This document shows, piece after piece, positions 1-6,365 of a stretch of DNA of 8,655 nt; position 1 is the first letter of the stretch, and the number at the start of each line of letters is the position of its first letter. The notes beneath the pieces are model-generated. The model worked only from the letters and a program-made list of their open reading frames with translations, did no database searches and was not told where the DNA came from. The position numbers and the translations under genes are program-made. This DNA is from Flavobacteriales bacterium (GTDB taxonomy: Bacteria; Bacteroidota; Bacteroidia; Flavobacteriales_D; Crocinitomicaceae). The stretch covers positions 1 through 8,655 of the forward strand of contig CANJQZ010000072.1 of assembly GCA_947476515.1 (NCBI GenBank), written 5' to 3'.

Positions 1-733
1 CTATAGTTATGATGATGGATCCGCTGAGGCAGCCTTCGGTCCAACAGGAGTGCAATCGCGTCTAGCCATTCGATATGACAGTTACGAAGCAGATTCAATA
101 ATAGGTGTTGCGATGCATTTTGTTCCTTCCGTCGTAGATGTTTCACAAAAATTATTTTTATTAACCGTTTGGGATAATAACAATGGTGTTCCTGGGAATG
201 TATTATATGAAGATGATGCTTTTTCTCCAAGGCAACCCGTATATATTAGTGGACAAAACAATTTTGAGACCTACTACTTTACAAATAATGAGAAAGTACC
301 CGTAGGGACTACATTTTTTGTGGGTTGGAGACAATTAGATCCCAATCGATTAAATTTAGGATTAGATCGAAATATAGATCATTCAAATAGCATAAGATAC
401 AGTGTAGATGGAGGTAATAATTGGTTTACATCTCCATTTCCAGGTTCTGCTATGTTACGACCAATTTTTTCCACACAAATTGATGCCGTTTTAGAAGTGC
501 CTGCGCATCAAGTTGAAGAACTACTTGTAATTTATCCTAATCCAAGCAATGCCACTATTACCGTTAGCGTGAAAGATAAACAAGTGAATCATTTAACCTT
601 ATTCAATAGTTTAGGTCAGGTCATTAGAAATGTTGAAAGCAATCAAATAGATCTTCAAGATTTAGAAAATGGAGTATATTTTGTCTCTGCCCCTGAAATT
701 TCATCTCGTACTTACAAAGTTATCAAGCAGTGA
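1..733 (+). CDS. Secreted protein with T9SS type A C-terminal sorting domain (5' partial)
   Basis: This is the C-terminal 243 residues of a larger secreted protein. The frame is open to the left edge, so the GTG at position 50 is internal and not the start. The visible part begins with YSYDDGSAEAAFG, a stretch often seen opening a beta-sandwich module in Bacteroidota surface proteins, followed by about 150 residues rich in aromatics and Asn. The last 70 residues (about 174-243) form a type A sorting domain: YPNPSNATITV at 178-188, then LFNSLGQVI, then the ENGVYFV motif and a terminal Lys-rich strand (TYKVIKQ). In this family the domain directs export through the type IX secretion system and is removed at the cell surface. 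The catalytic or binding part, if any, lies outside the window, so the protein's activity cannot be stated. The stop overlaps the GTG start of the next gene (GTGA). Confidence 0.9.
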   Translation, partial: YSYDDGSAEAAFGPTGVQSRLAIRYDSYEADSIIGVAMHFVPSVVDVSQKLFLLTVWDNNNGVPGNVLYEDDAFSPRQPVYISGQNNFETYYFTNNEKVPVGTTFFVGWRQLDPNRLNLGLDRNIDHSNSIRYSVDGGNNWFTSPFPGSAMLRPIFSTQIDAVLEVPAHQVEELLVIYPNPSNATITVSVKDKQVNHLTLFNSLGQVIRNVESNQIDLQDLENGVYFVSAPEISSRTYKVIKQ

Positions 734-1764
734 TTGAAGAGAAGGACCTCGAACAAGCTCATGAAGAGGAAGAATTATTTGAACATTATCGATTTACAGC
801 AGATCCCGGACAAGAATTGTTAAGGATTGATAAGTTTTTACTTGATCGCTTACCCAATACTTCTAGAAATAAAATCCAAGTTGCCGCAAAAAACGGCAAT
901 GTATTGGTCAATAATCAAATTGTAAAGCAAAATTACAGAATAAAACCTGCTGATATAGTTTCTATTGTCATGCCTTATCCTATTCGAGAAATCGAATTAA
1001 TTGCACAAGATATTCCAATAAATATTGTCTATGAAGACGACGAATTAATTGTGGTCAACAAAACAGTCGATATGGTAGTCCATCCAGCATATGGCCATTA
1101 TTCTGGAACATTGGTCAATGCTTTAATTTACCATTTCAAACATCTTCCATCATTACCAAAAAACTATTACGGAAGACCTGGTTTGGTGCATCGAATAGAT
1201 AAAAATACCTCAGGAATTCTTCTAGTTGCCAAAACGGAAGATGCCTTAACTCATCTAGCAAAACAATTTTACGAAAAGACCACAGAGCGGACTTATTGGG
1301 CCTTGGTTTGGGGTGATGTGAAAGATGATGGGACCATAACAGGAAATGTTGGTCGATCATTAAAAAATCGAAAAGTAATGGCTGTTTTCAAGGATGGAGA
1401 ATTGGGAAAACATGCCGTAACTCATTATAGAGTTCTAGAAAGGTTTGGTTTTGGAACCTTGGTAGAATGCAAGTTGGAGACGGGCAGAACCCATCAAATT
1501 AGAGTGCATATGCAGTTTTTGGGGCATCCATTATTTAATGACCCAGAATATGGTGGAAATAAAATTCTTAGAGATGCGCATAAAAAAGAATTTAAACTCT
1601 TTATAGAGAAATGTTTTAATTTGTTGCCTGGACAAGCTTTACATGCGAAAACTTTAGGTTTTGTTCATCCAAAATCCAGAGAAAACATTAGCTTTTCATC
1701 ACCTCTAAATGAGGGAATGCAAACTTTGCTTGAATCTTGGAGACGATTTACGCTTGAAAATTAA
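730..1764 (+). CDS. RluA-family 23S rRNA-type pseudouridine synthase with S4 domain (RluD-like)
   Basis: A 344-residue enzyme that converts uridine to pseudouridine in RNA, most likely in large-subunit rRNA in the cytoplasm. An S4 RNA-binding domain occupies about residues 31-90 (LRIDKFLLDRL, then SRNKIQVAAKNGNVLVN). The catalytic domain follows, with the RluA signature GLVHRIDKNTSG; the catalytic Asp is D157 in HRID. Other family motifs are GRTHQIRVHMQFLGHPLFND (252-271) and GQALHAKTLGF (301-311). Length and domain order fit the RluC/RluD group, and the acidic N-terminus with ELFEHYRF resembles Bacteroidota members; the exact target uridine cannot be told from sequence. The start is the GTG at 730: an in-frame stop at 694-696 rules out a longer form, and no in-frame ATG precedes the S4 domain. 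It overlaps the preceding stop by 4 bases, so translation may be coupled. A candidate promoter for the next gene begins inside its last codons. Confidence 0.95.
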   Translation: MIEEKDLEQAHEEEELFEHYRFTADPGQELLRIDKFLLDRLPNTSRNKIQVAAKNGNVLVNNQIVKQNYRIKPADIVSIVMPYPIREIELIAQDIPINIVYEDDELIVVNKTVDMVVHPAYGHYSGTLVNALIYHFKHLPSLPKNYYGRPGLVHRIDKNTSGILLVAKTEDALTHLAKQFYEKTTERTYWALVWGDVKDDGTITGNVGRSLKNRKVMAVFKDGELGKHAVTHYRVLERFGFGTLVECKLETGRTHQIRVHMQFLGHPLFNDPEYGGNKILRDAHKKEFKLFIEKCFNLLPGQALHAKTLGFVHPKSRENISFSSPLNEGMQTLLESWRRFTLEN

Positions 1765-1782
1765 AAATTTTTTTTATTTTTG
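1754..1782 (+). promoter_or_regulatory. Candidate Bacteroidota housekeeping promoter for the OmpA-family gene
   Basis: TTG at 1754-1756 and TATTTTTG at 1775-1782 are separated by 18 bases, matching the phylum's -33/-7 pattern (TTG, about 17-23 bases, TAnnTTTG). Transcription would start near 1787-1790, giving a leader of about 35 bases before the ATG at 1823. The -33 element lies in the last codons of the pseudouridine synthase gene. The region is very T-rich, which makes a chance match easier, so this is a moderate call. Confidence 0.5.
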
Positions 1783-1822
1783 TTTGCCTTAGAATCATTT
1801 CTAATGCCATTAAACTTATAAT

Positions 1823-3973
1823 ATGAAGCATTTATTATTTATTGCCTTATTAAATTTTGCATTCGTTTCAACTATTAATGCACAAACGAATACCCCTAAA
1901 TATTTAAATGAAGCGAATAAGTCGTTTAATTCAGGACGATATTTCGAAGCTTTGCCTAAACTTCAAGAAGCCTATAAAAAATTAGGCGTAAAAGGCACCA
2001 TGACTCAAAAAGGAGATATGGCCTTTAAAGTTGCAGAATGTTATCGTCACATGGAACAATTTGATAAAGCTGAAGAATGGTATTCTTCTTCGATTGAATT
2101 GAAATATTATGATGTGCAACCACTTTTATATTTTTGGCAAGGAGAAATGCTGCGCATGATGGGTAAATTTGATGATGCAATTAAAAGTTACAAAGAATAC
2201 AAAAAAAGAAAACCTGCAAATGATGCTTCTCACGATGTGGAATCTGCGATTAAGTCTGTAGAAATGTATAAAGACTTTGAAATAGCTGAATCAAAATTTA
2301 TTATTAAAAATGAAAGCAAATTGAATAAAGTTCAATTTGATATGGCTCCTACTTTTAGTGATAAAAAAGGAATGTCTATTTTGTACGGAACCAGTAGAGA
2401 AGACTTAACTACGACGACTCGTGATCCAATTACAGGTGATAAATATATGGACATTTGGAGTGCTGAATTTGATCTTAAAAGAAATTTTATAAGTGCAAAA
2501 AGTATTGATGATAACAAGCTAATCAATACAAGTGACAATGAAGGTACAGCAGTACTGGATAAAAAGGGGAAGACACTTTATTTTACGCGTTGTCCAACAA
2601 AAGCAAAGAAGAATTTAGGTTGTGATATTTGGAAAGCGGACAAAAATGGTGATGACTGGGATAATGTAATGAAAATCACATTGAAAACAAATGATACCAT
2701 TTCCGTAGGTCATCCATGTATTACTGAAGATGGTTTAATGCTAATCTTTGCAAGTGATATGCCAGGTGGTAAAGGAGGAAGAGATCTTTGGTATGTAATG
2801 TATGATAAAAAGAACAAAATTTGGGATTCTGTTCCAAAAAATATGGGTTCTGAAATTAATACTACTGGAAATGAATTATTTCCTTCTATAGGAGCTAACA
2901 ATCGTTTGTATTTTGCTAGCGATGGGCACCCCGGAATTGGTGGACTAGACATTTATTTTGTAACAAGGATTGGCGAAGAAAACACAAAAGAAAATCCAGC
3001 AAAGTGGTCAGGATTAACCAATATGCAATATCCTATTAACTCTATTGCAAATGATTATGCAATTGCAGATTTCTTTGATGAAAAAACTGGATTAAGAGGA
3101 TACTTTACTTCTGAAAGACAATCAACCACAAACAAAATTTATTCTCCAGACATTTGGAGTTTTAGTATTCCTCCTGTACTTTTTGATCTACGCGTTGTAG
3201 TATTTGAAGCTGGCAAGAAATCAAAGCGCATAATTGACGCAAAAGTTGAAGTAGTTGGTTCTGACGGAAGTAGATGGGAAGGAATGACTGATAAAAAAGG
3301 TTCAACAATCAAGTGGGATAAGAAAGCAGATGGAGCTCGTTGGATTAATGGTGAAGTAAGTTATACGCTGAAAGCATCAAAAGATGATTATTTTGAAGAT
3401 GTTAAAGGCGCGAAATTTACCACTGTTGGCCTAGAAAAAAATCAGAGTTTCTTATTGGAACTTCCTTTATTACCTAAATATCATTTGCGTACTCCTGAAA
3501 TTCGTTACTATTTAGATAAATGGACATTTGTTAATGATGCCACAATAACTTCAACAGATTCCCTTAGATTTTTGGATAGTTTGTTGACAAATTTCGACTT
3601 CATTACTATTGATTTATATTCTCATACCGATGCTAGAGATACAGAAAAGCACAATCAAGCTTTATCTGAAAATAGAGCAAAAGCTGTATATGTATATTTA
3701 GTAGATCAAAAAGGAATTGATCCGCGTCGTATTCGTCCAGTGGGTAAAGGAGAATCTGAACCAGCAAAATGGGTAGATGAAAATGGTGTAGAACAAATCT
3801 TGACAGAAACCTATATTAATCAATTTAAAACAACTGATCCTGAAAAATTTGAGCGACTGCATCAAATGAATAGAAGAACAGATGTTAAAATTACTAGTGA
3901 AAAATACGATCCGAATACTGCACCTCCTGCAGATCCGAGCTTTAAAAAGTTTATCGATCCATTGCCGAGATAA
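1823..3973 (+). CDS. PorE-like OmpA-family protein: TPR, PD40 propeller, CRD-like and OmpA C-terminal domains
   Basis: A 716-residue exported protein. Residues 1-20 form a Sec signal peptide ending NAQ, with no lipobox Cys. Helical TPR-type repeats span about 24-150 (NSGRYFEALPKLQEAYKKL, MEQFDKAEEWYSSSIEL, MGKFDDAIKSYKEYKK). A PD40/WD40-like beta-propeller follows at about 172-448, with recurring blades such as GKTLYFTR (249-256), LMLIFASD with GGRDLWYV, and RLYFASDGHPGIGGLDIYFV (361-380). A carboxypeptidase-regulatory-like beta-domain lies at about 453-550. The OmpA peptidoglycan-binding domain covers about 558-692; D603 (HTD) and R618 (LSENRA), 15 residues apart, match the diaminopimelate-binding pair, and NRRTDVKI closes it. 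The order is that of PorE, a T9SS component that links the machinery to peptidoglycan, but many paralogues share it and no porP/sprF-type gene is adjacent. Its role may thus be T9SS-related or general envelope anchoring. It has its own candidate promoter and ends at a strong terminator. Confidence 0.9.
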   Translation: MKHLLFIALLNFAFVSTINAQTNTPKYLNEANKSFNSGRYFEALPKLQEAYKKLGVKGTMTQKGDMAFKVAECYRHMEQFDKAEEWYSSSIELKYYDVQPLLYFWQGEMLRMMGKFDDAIKSYKEYKKRKPANDASHDVESAIKSVEMYKDFEIAESKFIIKNESKLNKVQFDMAPTFSDKKGMSILYGTSREDLTTTTRDPITGDKYMDIWSAEFDLKRNFISAKSIDDNKLINTSDNEGTAVLDKKGKTLYFTRCPTKAKKNLGCDIWKADKNGDDWDNVMKITLKTNDTISVGHPCITEDGLMLIFASDMPGGKGGRDLWYVMYDKKNKIWDSVPKNMGSEINTTGNELFPSIGANNRLYFASDGHPGIGGLDIYFVTRIGEENTKENPAKWSGLTNMQYPINSIANDYAIADFFDEKTGLRGYFTSERQSTTNKIYSPDIWSFSIPPVLFDLRVVVFEAGKKSKRIIDAKVEVVGSDGSRWEGMTDKKGSTIKWDKKADGARWINGEVSYTLKASKDDYFEDVKGAKFTTVGLEKNQSFLLELPLLPKYHLRTPEIRYYLDKWTFVNDATITSTDSLRFLDSLLTNFDFITIDLYSHTDARDTEKHNQALSENRAKAVYVYLVDQKGIDPRRIRPVGKGESEPAKWVDENGVEQILTETYINQFKTTDPEKFERLHQMNRRTDVKITSEKYDPNTAPPADPSFKKFIDPLPR

Positions 3974-3975
3974 TT

Positions 3976-4018
3976 AAGGTAAAAAAGCGTTCTTAGGAAC
4001 GCTTTTTTTTTGTACCTT
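3976..4018 (+). terminator. Strong intrinsic terminator after the OmpA-family gene
   Basis: The core stem is aaaaaagcgttc (3981-3992), loop ttag, gaacgctttttt (3997-4008), continuing into a run of nine T ending at 4011. Flanking aaggta (3976-3981) and tacctt (4013-4018) could lengthen the stem further. It begins 3 bases after the stop of the OmpA-family gene and ends just before the GTG of the next gene at 4021, which is unusually close. The A-run on the left arm would give a U-tract on the other strand too, but no opposite-strand gene is present. Confidence 0.9.
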
Positions 4019-4020
4019 GA

Positions 4021-5148
4021 GTGGTGGTTGAAAGGGTCAAAGAAAACTATTTACATTATTTGTGGAAAAAGAAACTCATTCCTTTTCATTTACTGTCATT
4101 GGATAATGGTCAAGAATTTCAAGTGATTCACTATGGAATATATAATGAAAGTGAATCTGGCCCAGATTTTAGCCTAGCTAAAATAAAAATAGATGGAATA
4201 CTTTGGGTTGGTCCGGTAGAGATTCATGTTAAGTCCTCTGATTGGTATTTACATAAACATGAAAAAGATCCGAATTACAATAATGTCATTTTACATTTTG
4301 TCTATGATAATGATCGAAAAATAATTCAAAACAATCGTGATATTCCAACAATTGCATTATCAAAGCACCTCAATAAAGTACATTATCAAAATTTCATCAA
4401 CAACTTTTATAAAAATCAAGGATTGTTTTGTCATAATAGCCTTCAATCTAATGGGCAAAACTTATTTAATGAACATGCCAGTGCTTATTTAATCAATAGA
4501 TTAGAACGAAAATATACGCTCATAGAAATTGAATCCTATAAAAATCTAGAAGAGCTTCTGATCTTACTTTTCGCTAAAACTATGGGCGGTTCACTTAATG
4601 GAGATACGCTCTCAAACTTTGCACTTGACTATTATAACAAATACACACAAAACCCATCAGAACAGGCGCTTCTTTATCATTGGAGTGCTCATCTTGAAAA
4701 TCGATTGCCTTGGAAGAAAAAAGGCCTTAGAAAGGCTTATAATTGTAATGAGAAGGTGTTGAAACTTTTTGCTGTCTTTTATGAGGTGGATTTTAATAAA
4801 GCCATTGATGAACTACTTAAAACAAAAGATAGTATTCGATTTATTGAATACATACATAAAAGCAATTTTAGTAAATTTTTAACAACGAACTTAATAATTA
4901 ACGCGTTAATACCATTTCTTTATGCGCTTAATAAAAAGGGACTTCTACAAATTGAACTTAAAGAGTTTATAAACTTTTATTATGATTTGGATACAGAACA
5001 CAATAAAATAACACGAATATGGAATTCAAGTAATATAAGTTTAAAAAATGCTGCCGATTCACAAGCTTGTTTAGAAATTTATCAGCAATTTTGTAGTAAG
5101 AAACTTTGCCATCTATGTGAACTCGGTAAAGAAATTTTAAAAAAATGA
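4021..5148 (+). CDS. DUF2851 family protein, function unknown
   Basis: A 375-residue protein that matches the DUF2851 family, which is widespread in Bacteroidota and has no established function. The recognisable N-terminal block is YLHYLWK (10-16), SGPDF (46-50), then GPVEIHVKSSDWYLHKHEKD (64-83) and NNVILHFVYDND. The C-terminal block contains ADSQACLEIYQQFCSKKLCHLC (345-366), with Cys at 350, 358, 363 and 366; the last three suggest a small metal or structural site. No signal peptide or membrane segment is visible, so it is probably cytoplasmic. D49 followed by E67-x-H69 and K71 resembles a PD-(D/E)XK nuclease arrangement, which is my inference. The start is GTG at 4021 or 4024: an in-frame TGA at 4018-4020 blocks extension, and starting later would remove the conserved N-terminus. 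It overlaps the next gene by 4 bases (ATGA). A terminator sits directly upstream and I see no clear promoter between. Confidence 0.88.
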   Translation: MVVERVKENYLHYLWKKKLIPFHLLSLDNGQEFQVIHYGIYNESESGPDFSLAKIKIDGILWVGPVEIHVKSSDWYLHKHEKDPNYNNVILHFVYDNDRKIIQNNRDIPTIALSKHLNKVHYQNFINNFYKNQGLFCHNSLQSNGQNLFNEHASAYLINRLERKYTLIEIESYKNLEELLILLFAKTMGGSLNGDTLSNFALDYYNKYTQNPSEQALLYHWSAHLENRLPWKKKGLRKAYNCNEKVLKLFAVFYEVDFNKAIDELLKTKDSIRFIEYIHKSNFSKFLTTNLIINALIPFLYALNKKGLLQIELKEFINFYYDLDTEHNKITRIWNSSNISLKNAADSQACLEIYQQFCSKKLCHLCELGKEILKK

Positions 5149-5384
5149 GGAGATTCTTACAGAAGATTATTTTTTTCTTTGAAATGCAATCTTATGGAGT
5201 TTGTGGATGGTGGGCTCGAAAATTAGGTATCAGTACTTATAAGGTTAAATTAGGCTTTATCTACTTTTCATTTGTTGCCTTGGGTTCGCCTATTTTACTC
5301 TACCTTATTATGGCTTGGATCTTAGAGCATAAACATTATTTCAAATTTCAACAAAAGCGAAAAACATCAATTTGGGAAATCTAA
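5145..5384 (+). CDS. Small PspC-domain membrane protein
   Basis: A 79-residue protein matching the short PspC form found in Bacteroidota. FFEMQSYGVCGWWARKLGIS (11-30) is the conserved PspC entry segment, and one hydrophobic span at about 35-60 (KLGFIYFSFVALGSPILLYL onward) crosses the inner membrane. A basic tail ends in TSIWEI, similar to the SxWD/E ending common in these homologues. In proteobacteria PspC belongs to the phage-shock envelope stress response; here no pspA or pspB is adjacent, so that role cannot be assumed. The ATG overlaps the stop of the DUF2851 gene (ATGA), which suggests translational coupling, and its 3' end overlaps the next gene by 13 bases. Confidence 0.88.
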   Translation: MRRFLQKIIFFFEMQSYGVCGWWARKLGISTYKVKLGFIYFSFVALGSPILLYLIMAWILEHKHYFKFQQKRKTSIWEI

Positions 5385-6265
5385 GAATATTAATTACCGG
5401 AAGTAATGGATTGCTGGGTCAAAAAATTGTTAAGCAACTTATTGCCAAGCAGATCGATTTTTTAGCAACATCAAAAGGGCAGAACAGAAACAATAGTTGC
5501 AAAGAAGAAAAATATCAAAGTCTTGACATTGAAAGAATAGAAGAAATTGATAGAATTTTTAATTCCTACAAACCCAGCCATGTAATTCATACTGCAGCAA
5601 TAACAAATGTAGACTACTGTGAGCAAGATCCAGAGTTGTGTTATGCCGTAAATGTAAAAGCAACTAAGTTATTATTAGATGCTGCTATTTCAATTGACGC
5701 TCATTTTCAATTACTTTCAACAGACTTTATTTTTGATGGTTTAAAGGGAGACTATTTAGAAACAGATAACGCCAATCCTTTAAGTCATTACGCACATTCA
5801 AAATGGGATGCTGAATTACTTTTACATAACGGAAACTATTCCAATTGGTCCATCGTTCGCACCATCATCGTTTATGGAGATGGAGACAACTTAAGTAGAT
5901 CTAATTTGATTAGTTGGGCAAAAGAATCCTTGAAGAAAGGTGTGGAAATTGCGGTAATTGACGACCAATTTAGAGCACCAACTTGGGCTGAAGATTTAGC
6001 ATGGGCCTGCATCCGAATATGTGAATTGAGCAAACTTGGCGTTTATAATGCCTGTGGACCTGAGACCATGTCAATTTATGAAATTGTTTGTCGCATTGCG
6101 CGTTTTTATAAATTTAATGCAGAATTAATCCAACGCAGTAATAGTAAGCTTTTAAATCAAGCGGCTAAAAGGCCTCCAAGGACTGGATTAAATCTAAATA
6201 AATCGAATATTGAATTAGGATATGCTCCAAAAACTATCGAGGAGACATTGGATCTATTAAAATAA
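5372..6265 (+). CDS. Extended SDR oxidoreductase, RmlD-like (dTDP-4-dehydrorhamnose reductase family)
   Basis: A 297-residue NAD(P)-dependent sugar reductase-type protein. The N-terminus carries the Rossmann motif ITGSNGLLG (8-16; Gly10, 13 and 16). HTAAITNVDYCEQDP (73-87), STDFIFDG (116-123) and YAHSK (Y140, K144) are the family's active-site features, with T117, Y140 and K144 as the likely triad. RPPRTGLNLNKSNIELGY (267-284) matches the RmlD C-terminal substrate region. Family members reduce dTDP-4-keto-rhamnose, but no rmlA, rmlB or rmlC gene is in view, so the substrate may be another nucleotide sugar, or the protein may have a related non-sugar role. The start is taken as TTG at 5372, which overlaps the PspC gene by 13 bases. 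No ATG or GTG lies in frame between the upstream stop (5330-5332) and the Rossmann motif. It appears to be the third gene of the DUF2851-PspC-SDR cluster. Confidence 0.9.
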   Translation: MGNLRILITGSNGLLGQKIVKQLIAKQIDFLATSKGQNRNNSCKEEKYQSLDIERIEEIDRIFNSYKPSHVIHTAAITNVDYCEQDPELCYAVNVKATKLLLDAAISIDAHFQLLSTDFIFDGLKGDYLETDNANPLSHYAHSKWDAELLLHNGNYSNWSIVRTIIVYGDGDNLSRSNLISWAKESLKKGVEIAVIDDQFRAPTWAEDLAWACIRICELSKLGVYNACGPETMSIYEIVCRIARFYKFNAELIQRSNSKLLNQAAKRPPRTGLNLNKSNIELGYAPKTIEETLDLLK

Positions 6266-6350
6266 TAGACTCCAATTACCTAAAAAATAATATCTTTAAG
6301 ACTGAAATAAATTTTTAAACTCAAAACATCAATTGAATAATTAGATTAAC

Positions 6351-6365
6351 ATGCTTAAACTATGA
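6351..6365 (+). other. Four-codon leader ORF (MLKL) overlapping the permease start
   Basis: ATG CTT AAA CTA TGA begins 11 bases before the permease ATG, and its TGA (6363-6365) overlaps that ATG (6362-6364) as ATGA. This arrangement could couple leader translation to permease translation. A run this short can arise by chance in AT-rich DNA, and no strong ribosome-binding site precedes either start. The rest of the 6266-6361 gap is AT-rich, with no clear terminator and only degenerate -7-like matches such as TATCTTTA (6291-6298). Confidence 0.25.

Noticed and set aside
50..52. GTG as the start of the first gene
   Set aside because: The frame is open to the left edge and the upstream residues fit the same protein module, so the gene is cut, not started here.
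1136..1360. Minus-strand open frame of 74 codons
   Set aside because: It lies entirely within the catalytic part of the pseudouridine synthase gene and shows no recognisable protein features.
1760..1782. A/T-only hairpin after the pseudouridine synthase gene as a terminator
   Set aside because: The stem would have no G-C pairs, so it is too weak to call; the same bases are better explained as a promoter region.
2332..2952. Two minus-strand open frames inside the OmpA-family gene
   Set aside because: They are antisense to propeller-coding sequence with low-complexity composition and no family resemblance.
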